The notes beneath the pieces are model-generated. The model saw only the letters and a list, made by a program, of their open reading frames with translations. It was not told the origin of the DNA and ran no database searches. DNA of 64,000 nt from contig OV884012.1 of assembly GCA_930367205.1 (NCBI GenBank), positions 34,134,796 to 34,198,795 of the forward strand, written 5' to 3'. Below are positions 14,101 to 27,265 of this stretch, piece by piece (position 1 is the first letter of the stretch; every line of letters begins with the position of its first letter). The translations under genes and the position numbers were made by a program. The DNA is from Acanthosoma haemorrhoidale. Taxonomy: Eukaryota > Arthropoda > Insecta > Hemiptera > Acanthosomatidae.

Positions 14101-17100
14101 GACGAGATTTATAGGAAAATGCATTCTGGCATTTACTCGTTTAACTCTCTCCAATGCCTAGGTCACCGAATTCAGGTAACATTTGTCGCTAACTATCACC
14201 TTACGTGAACTGAAGTTTTTGTTTCGTTTTTATCCCTTTAAATTCTACGAAAAACAAGTAAATATGAAATGTACATGCTTAAATTCCATTTAATGGACAA
14301 ATCAACTATCAAGAACAACGGATTGCTTTTGACATGAATCAATATCAACCAGATCATATTTCTGGCAGTGAACATTTAGATCTGGTCACACTGGTGGTAC
14401 ATTATTATTGGTTGAACTGTTGTTGAACTGTGCTATATTATATGTGTAACTGAATCTGTGGGATCGATGGTCAAGTGCATGTCCTTTGTGAAGAGCTATA
14501 CAGATCGAGGGTTTGCACATATGTGTACAAGCCCCACGCCGCTGTATCGGGTGTCTGTGACTATCAACATTGTTCTCTCGCCCTTAATAATAAGGGTTAT
14601 TACAAAAAAACGGGTGGTGCCCCTATCTAGAGTTTATTGATTCCACGACAGTACAAGCAATGGATTCATTGAGCATCTGGTCACTTCTCGTTTCCAATTA
14701 TGAACCTGAAATTACTAAAATTGTCAGTAACACTGGCGTGTTGAATAAACAAAATTTAAAACTATAAGCTAACAGTCTTAGCTATTACATTTTTATTTTC
14801 GATTTTTTGAAAACGGCATCGAATGGCGTGGAGCATTTCCAATAAAAAAATCAGAGTTGTTTTCACAGTCATTGATCTAGAGGGTTATTTTTTCTCTTTT
14901 TAACTCATTTATTTCGTTTCAACAAATAATTTCAATTGAGGTGTCATCGATAACTAATGAGATCCCAATAACTAATTTATGATTTAGCTCAAGGCGGAGA
15001 GCCATTTAGATATGCTCTATGTTTGCACATAATATTCTGCAGTTTCGAAACTCGAGAATAAAGTTTATTTAATATTATGTGGAATGGTGTAGTTCCGTGA
15101 TACAAAGCAATAAGTCTAGACACTACAGTAAGACATGTTTGGTGTCAGCTCCGCAGTAGAAGGTATTTGTCAGTAGTTCTCAAAGGGCACTTCTTGATAA
15201 CCACGCTGTACTACTAAAATATAAACATGGGGTGGTTATTTATTGGATCATTCACAAATATAAGTATTATAGTAATTCTTGTAATATAAGGCGACAGTTG
15301 ATAGTTAAAATCACTCAACCCCAATTTTTTTTTTAAGGTTTGTTGAAATGAAAATCCCTTATGCGAATTGTAGTTTTCTAGTATGATAGTACGAAATCCT
15401 TAGGGAAGTAGTGGATTATTCAGATTTCATAATTATGATTTTAGCAAGGAAATTAATTTCCCTTCTGTTAATTACATGAAACTTAATTACAATCATTAAA
15501 AGCACTTTATCCTTTCTTTTTTTTTTTCCTTAAAGAAAATAAAATCCAGACAGACAGTACTTAGCGGGACCCGGTGATGAATAATGGACCCTCCTCATTT
15601 TTCCTTCCGTGGCTGTAATTAAAACTTTTCAAAACCTTTTTAGAAATTATTATTTCAACGGCTGGTATCGAACTATATCATTTAGTCATTATGTATAGCT
15701 TATCACAGCTCTAACATTCAAAAATTTTAACTGAATGTCAATCATTAACTTTACGACGTTTGTTGTGGGTCATTTTTCTGCCACGTGTGCCTTAATTTTT
15801 TTAACCGATAACTTTACTAATTAGGTTTTGGTTATAATAATTGTTTAGGTCGTTCTTATTTAGGCATTGTGGTAAAATAAATACAATATTTATATGGGCA
15901 TATATATTGCGGTCCGATTGTATTCCTTTATCTATTCAATTTAATTGTAGCTTCATTATATGTTTGTGCTATGCAATAAATGCATGCACGTCTGATAATT
16001 CTGGGAACGTAGGCAACAATGGTCATTGACCGTAACATATATACATTTGTAATGATGAGTATGAAAACCAATCGATTATTTATTTTTTAAATACTGAGAA
16101 TGGTATATTGTGTAATGATATCAGGTGCAGTCCATACGCTGATAGTTTGGTGTAAGATAAAATACTTTCCAGTGAAACAAAAAAATGCGTTTTATTTAAT
16201 GAAGGTATAACCAATAACTAGCTTTTGACTTTAATTTTAATGCATTTGGGCAGCTGTATTTAAGCAATTGTTTGTTTAGAATATATATTTATAATTAAAA
16301 TACAAAATTGAGACAATCTTCTTAAAAACTAACATAAAACTAAATTTTGACAACATAATATCCATTATGTATTTATTTTGTTACAAACCCCTTTAATTAT
16401 TCTATACAGATTGATTAATACAGATTCCAAAATTAAGAATATTTACATAAACACACATTTTGCTTATTATATATACCGTAGCTATATTTTATATAATTTG
16501 TGGGGTTTACAAGAATTTTTCAATGATAGGTGTGTGAACATAAAAAGTGATAGGGTTCACCTTGAGGATGAGCTGTGCTAATACTAACCTAAATGTTAAC
16601 CTAGTTTTCCCGGACAGTCTGTGGCCATTGATGCTGGAACGATGGTGGGTTCATAGTGTTAAACTCTGGGTTTGTGAGGTGCTGCAACGAGTCAAAAAAC
16701 TTGATTTGTCTCCGGTGGATGAACTTACCCTCTAATGACAATTAATAAAATATTTACGGCGTTACCACGGAACGTAAACTGAAACTGTAGCTACTCCCGA
16801 TTAGATATTAAGATACGAAACCCAAAAAGTGAAATGGTGGAGTTTCCTCTCTTTTTCAAACTTAATCTAAATATAAATGTTTAAACCATTTTCACAGAGC
16901 AATGGCTCACAATCCTGTTGATTAATTAGTTGGCTGAGTTTGGTTTCGATCAAATGCCAGGGCATGTATAGTACACATCCAATCACCAACATTTTTACAG
17001 CTTATGTGACAGTTTAGAGTGTCAGTGAATTTTTGCGATCTTCGAGCATAACCTTTGCAAAAAAAAAAAAAGGTGCATTCTACTTAATAAATAAAATCTA

Positions 17101-18598
17101 ATATAATATGTTAAAAATATCTAACGAGGTGACTGTTGTAGGGTCTAAAACTACCAGTAGGCTAGAATAATTGCCATGTCCTGGCTACTGTATGCCCTCG
17201 AGTGAAAAGAGCGATGCGATGTGGCACCGTACTCTCTAGGGCCAGAAGAGAGGGAACTGATTTCGAACCTGAAAGGGCTCCCCAGCTAAGTTGTATGTAC
17301 GAGCGGCCCTTAAAGAATACCCTGGTCCCACCCTGTGGTCGGGCTGCTTTTAGCCTCAGCCTTGAAGGGTGTTTGTTTAAAGCAACCCTAATGGATTTTA
17401 TCTTGTAATAAGGAAGGACGGAAGCCCCCCTCCTTCCACCCTTACAGTTTTCTCTTCAAATCCGATGGAAATCCCCTGGCTCAAGGGAACTTTTTTTTTA
17501 CTTGTTTTTTTTTTTTCAGGAAAAACGGAAGGTTTTTAGTTATAAAAAAAATAAACTTAAATTTACATTGTAAAGTAATAGAAACGTCGAGACGAGGTAT
17601 TTAGTGAATCGAATAACGAAACGACTTGTCATTACTTCATTTTTAATTGTGCACACATCCCTTTTGGAGTTATTTACTTTCGTTTTATTAAAAACTCTTT
17701 TATTAATATGGAAATTCTATTGAAGTTTTAAACGCCATGAAAGATCGAATGGGAAAATTTTCAAGTTATGCCTTTATTCAATATACTTATAGTATTTTTT
17801 CAGTTAATAATTTTCCATCATCCCCTTAGCGAGGTCGAGATTGTAGTTGGCAACTCCGATCAATCAAGAATCCATGACGCTTTAGCTTCACTTTTTACTT
17901 GTATAACAACTCACTTGAACTAGTATTTTGGTGCCGTCTTACCTCAGTTAATTTTGTTAAGTAGACGAAGCAATCGAAAAAATTTCATCCTTCTAAAACG
18001 TCTCCGGTTTTAAGGGGCCTGACTACTCACCATGGATTTTTTTTAGCTAACTTAATCAAGTTTATGTAAATGATTAGCTGCTTCACTAAAGAAGCTAAGC
18101 ATCAGCTATAGGAAAGATAAATAAACATTACAGAACGAACTAGCTAGTATTTATCGTTTCTGGCAGAGAATTCATTTTTCTGGCAGTACCATTTTATCAA
18201 TGGATTACAACTTCCCATACCGGCTAAAACCGTTATTCAATTAGCTCTTCTAGCAGTGGCTTGCTAAGCCGCTAGTTAAAATGAGCCCTCATATCTTGTC
18301 AAAATTGTAAACCAATCAATTGCTAATCCCAGTGTATGCTTTGTACGATAAGGTTAAATGAATTTCTGTTTGTAACGATAGAGATATGTCACTCAGGCAG
18401 ACCCAATGTGATCCTGTTACTGAGTTCGTAACAAGTAAATTATACATGTCTAGTAACTAGTAGAAAAACTCCTATAGCAATGATTGAAAACCTCTAATGT
18501 TAATGTTGTGGCAACCTCTTAATTACAAATAATTATAAGTCAGCCTATTCTCGATCAGATCATATCTATCACTGTTTCTATATGTTTAATAAAACTTA
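11129..18598. other. Intronic DNA, AT-rich, little recognised
   Basis: Low-complexity A/T tracts, CTT repeats and the T24 run. A GC-richer patch at about 17190-17480 includes a 68-codon frame without recognisable motif. Nothing else could be supported. Confidence 0.5.
12424..12447. repeat. Poly(T) run of 24
   Basis: Uninterrupted T run in an AT-rich, CTT-rich stretch (CTTCTT repeats at about 12190-12212). It may be the A-tail of an antisense retro-insertion, but no element was recognised beside it. Confidence 0.9.
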
Positions 18599-18716
18599 TG
18601 ACGTCAGTCGCAGTGGAGGAGAAGATAGTGGGAAGAACAGCCGCTGGTGGGGATGGCTTCCCACCACGACTAGTCGCCTATATAAGAAACGCCCCATTGG
18701 GTAAAAATCAGAAAGA
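18599..18716 (+). promoter_or_regulatory. Candidate RNA polymerase II core promoter (CRE + TATA)
   Basis: CRE TGACGTCA at 18599-18606, TATATAAG at 18679-18686 within GC-rich flanks, and a TCAGA start-site candidate around 18708-18712. The order and spacing are those of a Pol II promoter reading to the right into the hairpin-rich block. Motif evidence only; such promoters are common in LTRs. Confidence 0.4.
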
Positions 18717-19335
18717 AACAAACCGGCACCTAGAACACGTCTCTCTCTCTCGGCACTGGTGATTGCTGCTCTATTCAAAACCATGGTCTTCTCATTCAAC
18801 TACATCTGCATCTCTCTCTCCTAACCCCGTTATGTTTTAGCCCGGCGTTGTCAGACCTCACACCCTAGTGGGAATCTCTGCTTTCGTCTCGCTAAAACTA
18901 GTACCTCCTTGGGAGAGACCTCTCCCTCGCGGACGACGGTTGCCGTGGCCCTACAAACTCACCAGTAGCGGCTCCCACGGCAATCCAGTCGCTTCTCTCC
19001 GGTTCACACTCGCCTTTGGGATCCGGACGGTTTTCGCCTACCCTTAGACACCGAGTGTGAATGTGTGGTCATTCCAAGACCACATAAACTACCTATAAGC
19101 CTACCCTATTCCTCTTCTCCTGAACATAGTGCTTTGTCGGTGTACACACCTTCTTAAGATCTTAAGAAGAAGTCAGATCAAAACGAATTAGGCTGCCTGC
19201 CGACTAGGTCGGCAGTCAGGGTGACAGACCACAGGTCCGCCCGCCATATCTATTTCTTGGCGCTCGCCGGACGGTGGCGACCCTAGCCAGCGGTGGGCGT
19301 CTCCTCCCCACTTTGGGGATACTCAGTTATCTGAG
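18599..19335 (+). other. GC-rich island with promoter-like motifs and many strong hairpins
   Basis: A 740-bp block much richer in GC than its flanks. It opens with a perfect CRE palindrome TGACGTCA (18599-18606), has TATATAAG at 18679-18686 and a TCAGA initiator-like site about 30 bp later. Downstream are perfect short stems: 18911-18916/18921-18926, 18940-18948/18975-18983, 19003-19012/19052-19061, 19064-19070/19078-19084, a 20-bp palindrome at 19150-19169, 19197-19204/19208-19215, 19264-19268/19276-19280, 19305-19309/19315-19319 and 19322-19326/19331-19335. It could be a solo LTR, the leader of a retroelement, or a structured RNA gene. No long reading frame supports a protein. Confidence 0.55.
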
Positions 19336-19639
19336 CCCGATAGTAAAAAACGTTAGAAAAAGTGAAATCTGTTTCTATACTATCCATACGCTTTAACATT
19401 CTATTATTTTTGTCCTACAGTTAATGAAGGTATAGATGAGAGTGCGAAAACCGTTATCATAACAATTTTTTTTGGGTGTAGAAAAACTCCTTATTTTTAG
19501 AAGATGGTGTGATTTAAAAAGAATGTGTACTCCAAAGTTCTAATCAGATAATGATTTATTAAATAATAGTAAATAAGAATCGGTCATAGGCTGGTAAATT
19601 CTGTTTTTATCACAAGATCGGGTGTATACTCAATAAAAT

Positions 19640-20290
19640 ATCGTTGTTTAGCCTCCAAGGTGTTTTAGCTCACAGCATGCCAACCTCTAGCCTTAGAGAC
19701 TTTTTTTCCCTTCTAATTCCGTGTTGCTTGTGCTTACCGAAGGGCCAAGACCTAATCCCCGGAGTACTCGGAGAGCAACAGATAGCACTAACAAGTGCTA
19801 AGACGGCAGCCATCCGATTTCCGCCGTTGGTCCAAGTACATTGCGGAGATCCTGCTGAGAAATAATCCGATAGGAGGCGTTTTCTGGTCGCTCCCTAATC
19901 CCCCTGCTGATAGGCGTCAGGCCCTTGCCCAGTTTATTAAGGCCCTCCCTTAAGAAGCCTTAGGTTGCTCCTTAGTGCGCGCCTTTTAAGGGCCCTGGGC
20001 TGAGCCGGATTCGGTCTGTCGTGCCTCTAATCTGAGGCGTGTGCTCTATCCTTCGCGTGTACCTTGTTTTAATAAGGAGCAGTTTTCTCGAGCAGAGACC
20101 CGCCGGCCTGCGGTTTCACAGTTATCAACCAGCACGCGAGATGCCCCCCCCCCAACCAAACCTGCTAAGGTTTTATGAAGTCTTTTTCTACGGTAAAACA
20201 ACTCTGTCTCAACATCCCCCGAGCTGTCGACTCGGATCACGCATCTCTGTCCTGCTTTGCGGTCGTATTATAACTTTCTCTTGGAGCCCT
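19640..20290. other. GC-rich island with C10 tract
   Basis: About 650 bp of GC-rich sequence close to the hairpin-rich island, with ten C at 20144-20153, GGGCCCTGGGC and several AGGCGT/GAGGCGT repeats. Frames of 60-84 codons occur on both strands and none has a recognisable motif. It may belong to the same insertion as 18599-19335, but I found no shared end sequences. Confidence 0.45.
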
Positions 20291-20518
20291 TAATGTAAAT
20301 AACTAATGCGATCTTTTATCTTCTCAATTAGTCATGTTGAAGTTTCTCGTCTACGTACCAGTTGTAGATCAATCAGCATCATTATCGATAGTGAAGTTTC
20401 TTAGTTTCCCCTTTTCAAATAAGTATGTGTTATTGTTTAAACTATTTCCGAATATGTACTCCTACTATCCACATTTCGAGTAATGTTATTTTTACCTGGA
20501 AAGGATAGTTTATGAGTC

Positions 20519-20795
20519 CTGACCCAAGGTTCTTCAAGCTTATAAAATAAGCGACTTGAAATCACAATTTTACCTAAAATGCACATTTTTAATTAGGCAC
20601 CGCAAACTGCGGGTTCATAAAATGCTGAAATTTACGTTGAGATGCTATCGGTCCATGAATAAGGATTTAATTAATATCAATATATATTAATATATTATAA
20701 GATCTTTATAATTATGCATATTAATATGCAGCATAAGATCCCAAAATTAATGTATTCACAAATCCTGTAATAGTCGGGACCTTTATGACGTATGT
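20519..20795 (+). repeat. Diverged dispersed repeat, copy A (inverted partner at 21843-22145)
   Basis: Matches the reverse complement of 21843-22145 over most of its length. The best block is AAATGCACATTTTTAATTAG, continuing through GCACCGC, CGGGTTCATAA, ATGCTGAAATTT and GAGATGCTATCGGTC. A second block is AGATCCCAAAA, then CGGGAC and TTTATGACGT. An AT-rich insert of about 65 bp at 20668-20733 is specific to this copy. Confidence 0.75.
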
Positions 20796-21842
20796 AGGGG
20801 ATTAAGAGGTAACAGGTCACGCTTTTGGGCCACAACATTTGAGTTGGCAATCAAAAACTAAACTTCCAGGCATTGTTAAACATTTTGGGCTAATATATGA
20901 ATATTACTAATATTTTTTGAATGTCTAACAAACCAACTAGCTAACCAATATGAAAGTGCCAAAACCGGTGTTAGATTTTACAAATCGATTAATAAGTCGA
21001 GGACGTTATTGATAACTAGTTTTCGTAGATGTTCATATCGATACTAGAAATCTTCACTGTGTCAAATACTAATAGTTCCTCTAATTAGGCTGGAATACCT
21101 GGCTCACCTATAACTGTAATGAGAATAGTCTCTAAACGTTGTGGTTCAACTCGATCAATAACGACGAAACCAATAAAGGAGAGTTGACGATAAATTTAGG
21201 TACAGTTCAGTCCGCATTGTAAATCACTCGAAAATCAGGTAGCAACCAACTAAGGTTTAAGGTTTAAAACGCCACTGTTTAGGTAAAAAAATTTTTCAGG
21301 ATATTTCATGACTCGAGACATCCGCATCCAGTTAATGTTATGAATAAAAAACATGAAGTCATAACTATACAAATTTCTTAGGAAAAGCACGTGCCAAAGT
21401 TATTGCCTTCTTCCTAGAACCTCCATGTGTGATTGCTATTATCCTCTATTATTCGTATTTATCGACCTGCTCCAGTGGCTAGCTTCATTTATTTATATGA
21501 AAGTTGCAGACAATGTAAGTATCGAATCATTTCGACTTACTGACGGCTATTTGACTTACCTTTCTAAGGACATTCTGTTTTTATAACTTATTATTAAATA
21601 TCATCATGTCTAGTTCAATATCAGTATCTGTACTTAGTTTGCTCCTTTGTCTTCAGTATGGACAACGGATAATTACATGACAGCTTGTACAACAACAATT
21701 TAATAGTAACTCATTTTTTTCCATATATATCGCAAGTTAGGTAGTATATTTAATACCATAGTTCTGTGTTGCTAAGGTAAAAAGGGACAAGTACCTTTTT
21801 TACTACTAAGAAACTTAACATATTTTCACTTATCTCCTTTAA

Positions 21843-22145
21843 CCCTAGAACCGCCTAGTTATTGACAAACGATCCCGTACAAACGTCATAAAAGTCCCGG
21901 CTATACAGCATTTGTGTAACCGAATGCATTACTTTTGGGATCTCATGCCGTATACGCCCTAAATCCTCATTCGACTCGACCGATAGCATCTCATCGGAAA
22001 TTTCAGCATGTTATGAACCCGAAGTTGGCGGTGCCTAATTAAAAATGTGCATTTTCAGGAACATTGCCATTTCAAGTTATACTCGTAGACATAAGCGTGA
22101 CAACTATTATTAAGAAGATCTCGAAGAACCTCGAGTCGGAACTGT
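21843..22145 (-). mobile_element. Diverged repeat copy B with a piggyBac-like end
   Basis: Inverted partner of 20519-20795. Its left end is TTAA (21839-21842) directly followed by CCCTAGAACCGCC. TTAACCCTAGAA is the same target site plus terminal bases that piggyBac elements show, so this is a candidate non-autonomous piggyBac-like element. The opposite terminus was not found and copy A lacks the terminal bases. The family call is therefore tentative; the repeat relation is clear. Confidence 0.55.
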
Positions 22146-25100
22146 TATCATTTTTCGTGGTTGTTAACCAATAAGTGTTCGTCGTTTCCATGCACGAGAT
22201 TTGGTTGTTTTTTTTTTTTTCTTGTGCCAACTATTCCAAGGATCTCTTGCAGTATATTAGCGGAACATACTTTATCAACGCTGAAATGTATAACATACTT
22301 CATATTTCAAAACTAAGTTTGTTTTTTGAACCTATTTCCCTCCGGCGTTTCATAACAAATAATACTCCCGAAAAAAAAACAAAAAAACAGACGATCCGGT
22401 GGCAAACTCATTAACGTGCGCTATGAAAATTCGGCCAGCAAATATTCATTCGGTAAACAATGAAAAAGGGCGGCTGATAATAATTAAAAATTTTGTTGGG
22501 CAGAAACAACATACTGCACCACCGAAAGCTCCCCCCCCCCCTCACCTCGTTGAGCTAACATAAATAAACGCCTGTCTGTTTGTGTGTGTTTTTAATTCAA
22601 AAATAACAAAACCAAAAAAAAAAAAACATTTGCGGATTCAGAGGAAGCGGCTTTACTTGCTAAAGCGTTTTTGATTGGAACGGTATAAGCTGAAATTAAA
22701 ACATTTATTTTGAATATGTACATATAAATGAATTTAAATTCACACAAGTAGTTGTTAGGTGCTGCCCATTGTGCTATTTAATTTCGTTTTTCTTATTATT
22801 TACAGTTTATAAGACCAGCCAATGCCAAGTGCTCCTTAATATTTCAATTGATCTCTTCAATAAATTCATAGAATATTTTAATCAAAACGTGCGGAGGTTC
22901 TTTGCTGTTGTGTTCTGCGGTTGCCTGCGATCAAATTCGTTGGTCGCATTCACATTTTATGACATAATCTCTAAGTCAGATTTAGCTCCATCATGTCCCA
23001 TTGTCATGGGAAGAATGTGCGAACCATAAAAAGGAGCAAATTGAACTTTTAACTTCTGCATTAACAAGAGATTGTACAAGTCCCTGAAGGGTGGAGTGTA
23101 AAGCTGCCCCGTTGAGTTCTTTTGAGATTCTTTCATTGTCTACGTCAGCATCTTTGTTATTCCACGAAGTATTTTGCATCGCTGATTCTAGCTTACTTGG
23201 CCATGGGATTCCTCCTCACTAGGTTCTTGTTCTACCCCCAGGTTCCTAATTATATCTTCTATTTTTTTTTTAATGCTGATGTACACACAATATCTCTTTA
23301 GTTGACACCCTACTTCCTCCAACGACCCCTTTCCTGCCAAAACCTCCTAACCACCCCAACAACTCCGTTCTCTCCTCCGGACAATAGATTATGAAGAAAA
23401 AGCCTCGAAGACCGATGTGACAGATTAGTGCGGTAAGAGATGGACCGTGGAGGCCTTTACATATATGATCAGGTGACGTTGATGCAATCCGTATCCCCAC
23501 TATCTCCAGGTGCCATCTTAATTGCTCCGTCATACGTGCGCCCCCCCCCCCCCTCTATGCCAATTATGCAATCTCCCCCCTCCCCATACTAGGACGAATC
23601 AAATTTTAATCTAGGCCGCCATCCGACCGACAGGGGACCCCGCCCTAGCCGCCTGTATATTAAATGCCCGAGGCTTGGAAAACTTTGCTCAAGCATCGCT
23701 CCCTCCTTTTGTCTAAATGATCCCCTTGTCTGATTCTACTTTTCACAATAACCCCTCCTCCTAACTCCTCCCCTGTAGGGGGAATGAAACAAATCGAAGG
23801 GATCATCCCTTCCTTCCGTTCAGGATATTAACCTGCGGAAAACTTTATATATTCTTCGACTTCCACCTCAAATATAACCCCCTTCCTTTTCCAGCTTGAA
23901 GATAGTTCTACTTATACGAGATAGACTTCAGATTTATTTTATTTTCGAAAAAAAAAGTAATATTGTTTCTCTTTTAAACTCCATTTTATTTACTTTTTTT
24001 TTTATTTAATGGTATTTGAAATCACTCTTGAAATGATAAGACTGTCGTAAAACATATTTCCTCTGAGTAAGATATTCTTTCTAATTGAAACCGAGAGAGT
24101 ATTTTGTATCTCATATTCTCCCATTGTAAATTTACATATATTTGATTTCAGATCGGTCACTGAATCAATCTTTAAGAAACCCGATTAATGCGTAAGTTGC
24201 GTGCATTTAATTTTTTTTCTCAATTATTTTTCAATTTTTAAATTCTTTAATTTATTGATTTATATTATTTATAAATATTTTCGAATTTTATATTCTTTTA
24301 CATTTTTAAAATTTTATTCTTCATAGCTATCGTGGGTTTCCGAAGCATACACATAGATATTTTACTCACATAATTTTAAAATAGCTGTTTTTATTAACAT
24401 TTTTATATTTTTTTTTGTAAAATACTAGGAATTCTGTAAATGCATTTTAAATTTTACTTCAATTTTTGATTTTTTGTAATTAGTTTTTTATAATATAGTT
24501 TATTTAAACATACGTAGATGATCTATAGGCTCTTTTTTTCATTTTTATTTATTTATTCGGATTGTCTTTCATTCATATTTAATTCTAACAGTTGGACAAT
24601 AGTATTGTGAGATACAAATCAGAGATATGTGCTGCATTTGATATTGTTTCCTCTTTATATAAGATTTACCAGACACACGGACTTCTGACACGAAAACATT
24701 GGTTTCATCACCACACTCCTAGAGATTTTTTTTAGCCAAGACGTTGTACAGGTATGTCTATAGAAGGGTTTTGCACGATATTTTATTATATAAATCTTTT
24801 TAATTATTTTATATTAATAATACGCATGACGCAAATGGAAACTTTTGGTTTTCAGAAAGTGCCAACTAAGTGCAACATTCATTTGGACAGAATACCAGCA
24901 TGAGAAGGGTTTATTTTGTTTACTGTTTATTATTTCTAACTACTTCATTCATTGATTTTTTGGAAATGCATGTGTTCACGATATATTTATATTGTTTTAT
25001 CCAATTAATAGGCAAGTTTTGTGTGCATAATTGAGTTGGATATTAAGAGAAATTATGTTCCCCGCTGATGCTATGGTCAACCGAATGCACAGTGGGTCAC

Positions 25101-26630
25101 CGCCTTGGGCACATCCCAAGCTAACCATTTTCACTGCTTTTAATTTACATATTATTTTTATCTTTTAAATGACAACATCTTCAAAATGATGTAAGGAGAA
25201 AGTGCTGTGCTATGAATGATATGTTTAAACTACAAAAAATTAATCCCTACAAAACACAATTTTGTACAAAATAATATATTTAAGACTCTTGTCTATCCTT
25301 ATGTTTTTAAACTACTTTTCCTCAGGTGTGAAATTTGTGTTTATTTTGAAAACATACTGGTTTTTGTATTTTGCTTATTTTTCTTCTACATAGAGCACGT
25401 TGGGTTTCAGTAACTGGGGAGAATTTGGAGTCTTCCCTAAACATAATATTATAATGTATTAACTCCGTAAACATGGGTGTATTGTTTTGATCCAAAGTTT
25501 CATTTTTGTTTATAGTAGAACTAGTTTGCGAAATTTGATGCTGCCTGCGTAGGAACATGAGGACTTCAGCTCTATTCAATCGATTAACTCTAAAACAACA
25601 GATATTTTCTTCAAGAACAGATATCTATATTTTATGAATTATTATTACGTTAATTCCTTTCGTCACCTGTTATTTCGGTTCTGTTACTTTAATTTTTTTT
25701 TTTTATTATTATCTTTTGTAACTTTGTAATCTTAAGTAATTGTAAATATTGTCTTTATGTATTTATCTAATGTAACCGGGGACTGAAAGGTGCCTCTTAC
25801 CATGTAGTTGCTTATGGAACAAAAATTTTTTTTTTTAGTAAAAGCTAAGGATTTATTCGCTTCGAAGAGAGACCAGAGTATGGAACAGAAATAAAAAAAA
25901 TATATATATATATATATGTTTTTAATAACAACAACATGAAGCATATTGTCGTAAATAAAAAAAAATATTAAGTTCATTTACTAATGATAAATACACTCAG
26001 AGAGATGACGCACCGTCAAAGTGTTCGGTGGTCTGTCATAAATTAATATTTAGAAGTTATGGTTTCTTGGGTTATGATGAAACAGGGGATTTTAGTGACA
26101 ATAAAATTTGCAAATAATTTTTGTTACAGGCTGATAAAAGTACTTCCGGTTTGGAATTGTGCGATTCACCATTTCTCCTTCACTTAAAACCAAATAAGCG
26201 AATTATTTTTGTTTTGATCGTTCTTTTTCGTTTACCATTCGATAATTTCTTCGGTTACTTAATATTTTAATTATATTTTGCATATTATTACCATGTAACT
26301 TCCAATTCAGCTAAAGGCGTCAAGGAGGTTGGTTTTCGACAAACTTATATTACTTATTTAACATGTTTCTAGCATAGAGACTTTTATTTCTGTCTCAACT
26401 GTAACAATCTTACTATTAATTAATTAGTCTCGAATTCATTAAACCTATTTTCATGAAAGAAAATATAAAAGTTTTATAATTACATTCTACATATAAATAA
26501 GTTAATAATGGATGTATAATAATTAAATAGATAAAGAAAGTAAAAACAGTCCTTGGATCAACTGCTATAATTCCTCTAGATATAAATTTCTGTTATTCTT
26601 GTATAAAAGGGAAAAGGGTGGAATATAGTA
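22146..26630. other. Intronic DNA with one C-rich island
   Basis: Mostly AT-rich with long T and A runs. Eleven C lie at 22531-22541. A GC-rich, pyrimidine-rich stretch at about 23270-23890 holds a run of 13 C at 23541-23553. No gene was recognised. Confidence 0.5.
25899..25918. repeat. (TA)n microsatellite
   Basis: About ten TA units following a run of A. Confidence 0.9.
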
Positions 26631-27265
26631 CTTGGATAGTAGAAAGGGAAGGGCGGGGAAACCCTCGCATTTTAATAAGGGTATTAAAAAGAAGGAGAGA
26701 AAGAGCGGGAGGGGGGAGAGTACAATAAAAGAATTAATAACAAAATGTCGGGGGTAGAGAAGTGAGGGGGGGGGGGTGAGTTGTCGGCGGGGTTCTTTTT
26801 GATACCTCCGCTTGGCCGGGATCGGACGTAATCGGGCTTAAAAGAAAAATCCGCCCTAACAATTTCCTCGGTCGGCGTATAAGCATATCCTTTGAGAGCG
26901 ATCGGCCGGCCCTATTGATCCGCCCCTTTGTTTTTATACTACTTCACCCCCCGGGCCGTTCGCCCTCGCATCCACTCTTGTCTTTAGCTGAAAGGAAGCC
27001 TCCTTCGGATTTCGGATTAGCGGCATCGAATTACAATCCGATACCCCCCCCCCCTCTCTTCTCCCTTTCTCTCTCTATCCCGGTCCGTTTCTTTCTTTTG
27101 AACGTTTTACTCTCTCTATCCACCCTTTTCCTAATTAGGACTGTTTCTCTGATTGGATTAATTCTATCCCAGTGCCTGTGTTTTATTATCCCATAAAGCG
27201 GGTGGATCCGGATCCGCGACGAAAGCTTTGAATGGAGGGACCTGTTTCTTCAGAACTAATTCAAA
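26631..27265. other. Purine-rich then pyrimidine-rich island with G11 and C11 tracts
   Basis: The plus strand is G/A-rich at 26640-26780, with eleven G at 26766-26776. It then has a GC-rich core with GGCCGGG and CGATCGGCCGGCC, and is C/T-rich at 27040-27140, with eleven C at 27044-27054. The G-rich part could form G-quadruplexes and could pair with the C-rich part. No protein motif was seen in the open frame at 26915-27196. Confidence 0.5.

Noticed and set aside
18596..18799. Minus-strand 67-codon frame over the promoter-like block
   Set aside because: No motif; the CRE, TATA box and hairpins explain the sequence better on the + strand.
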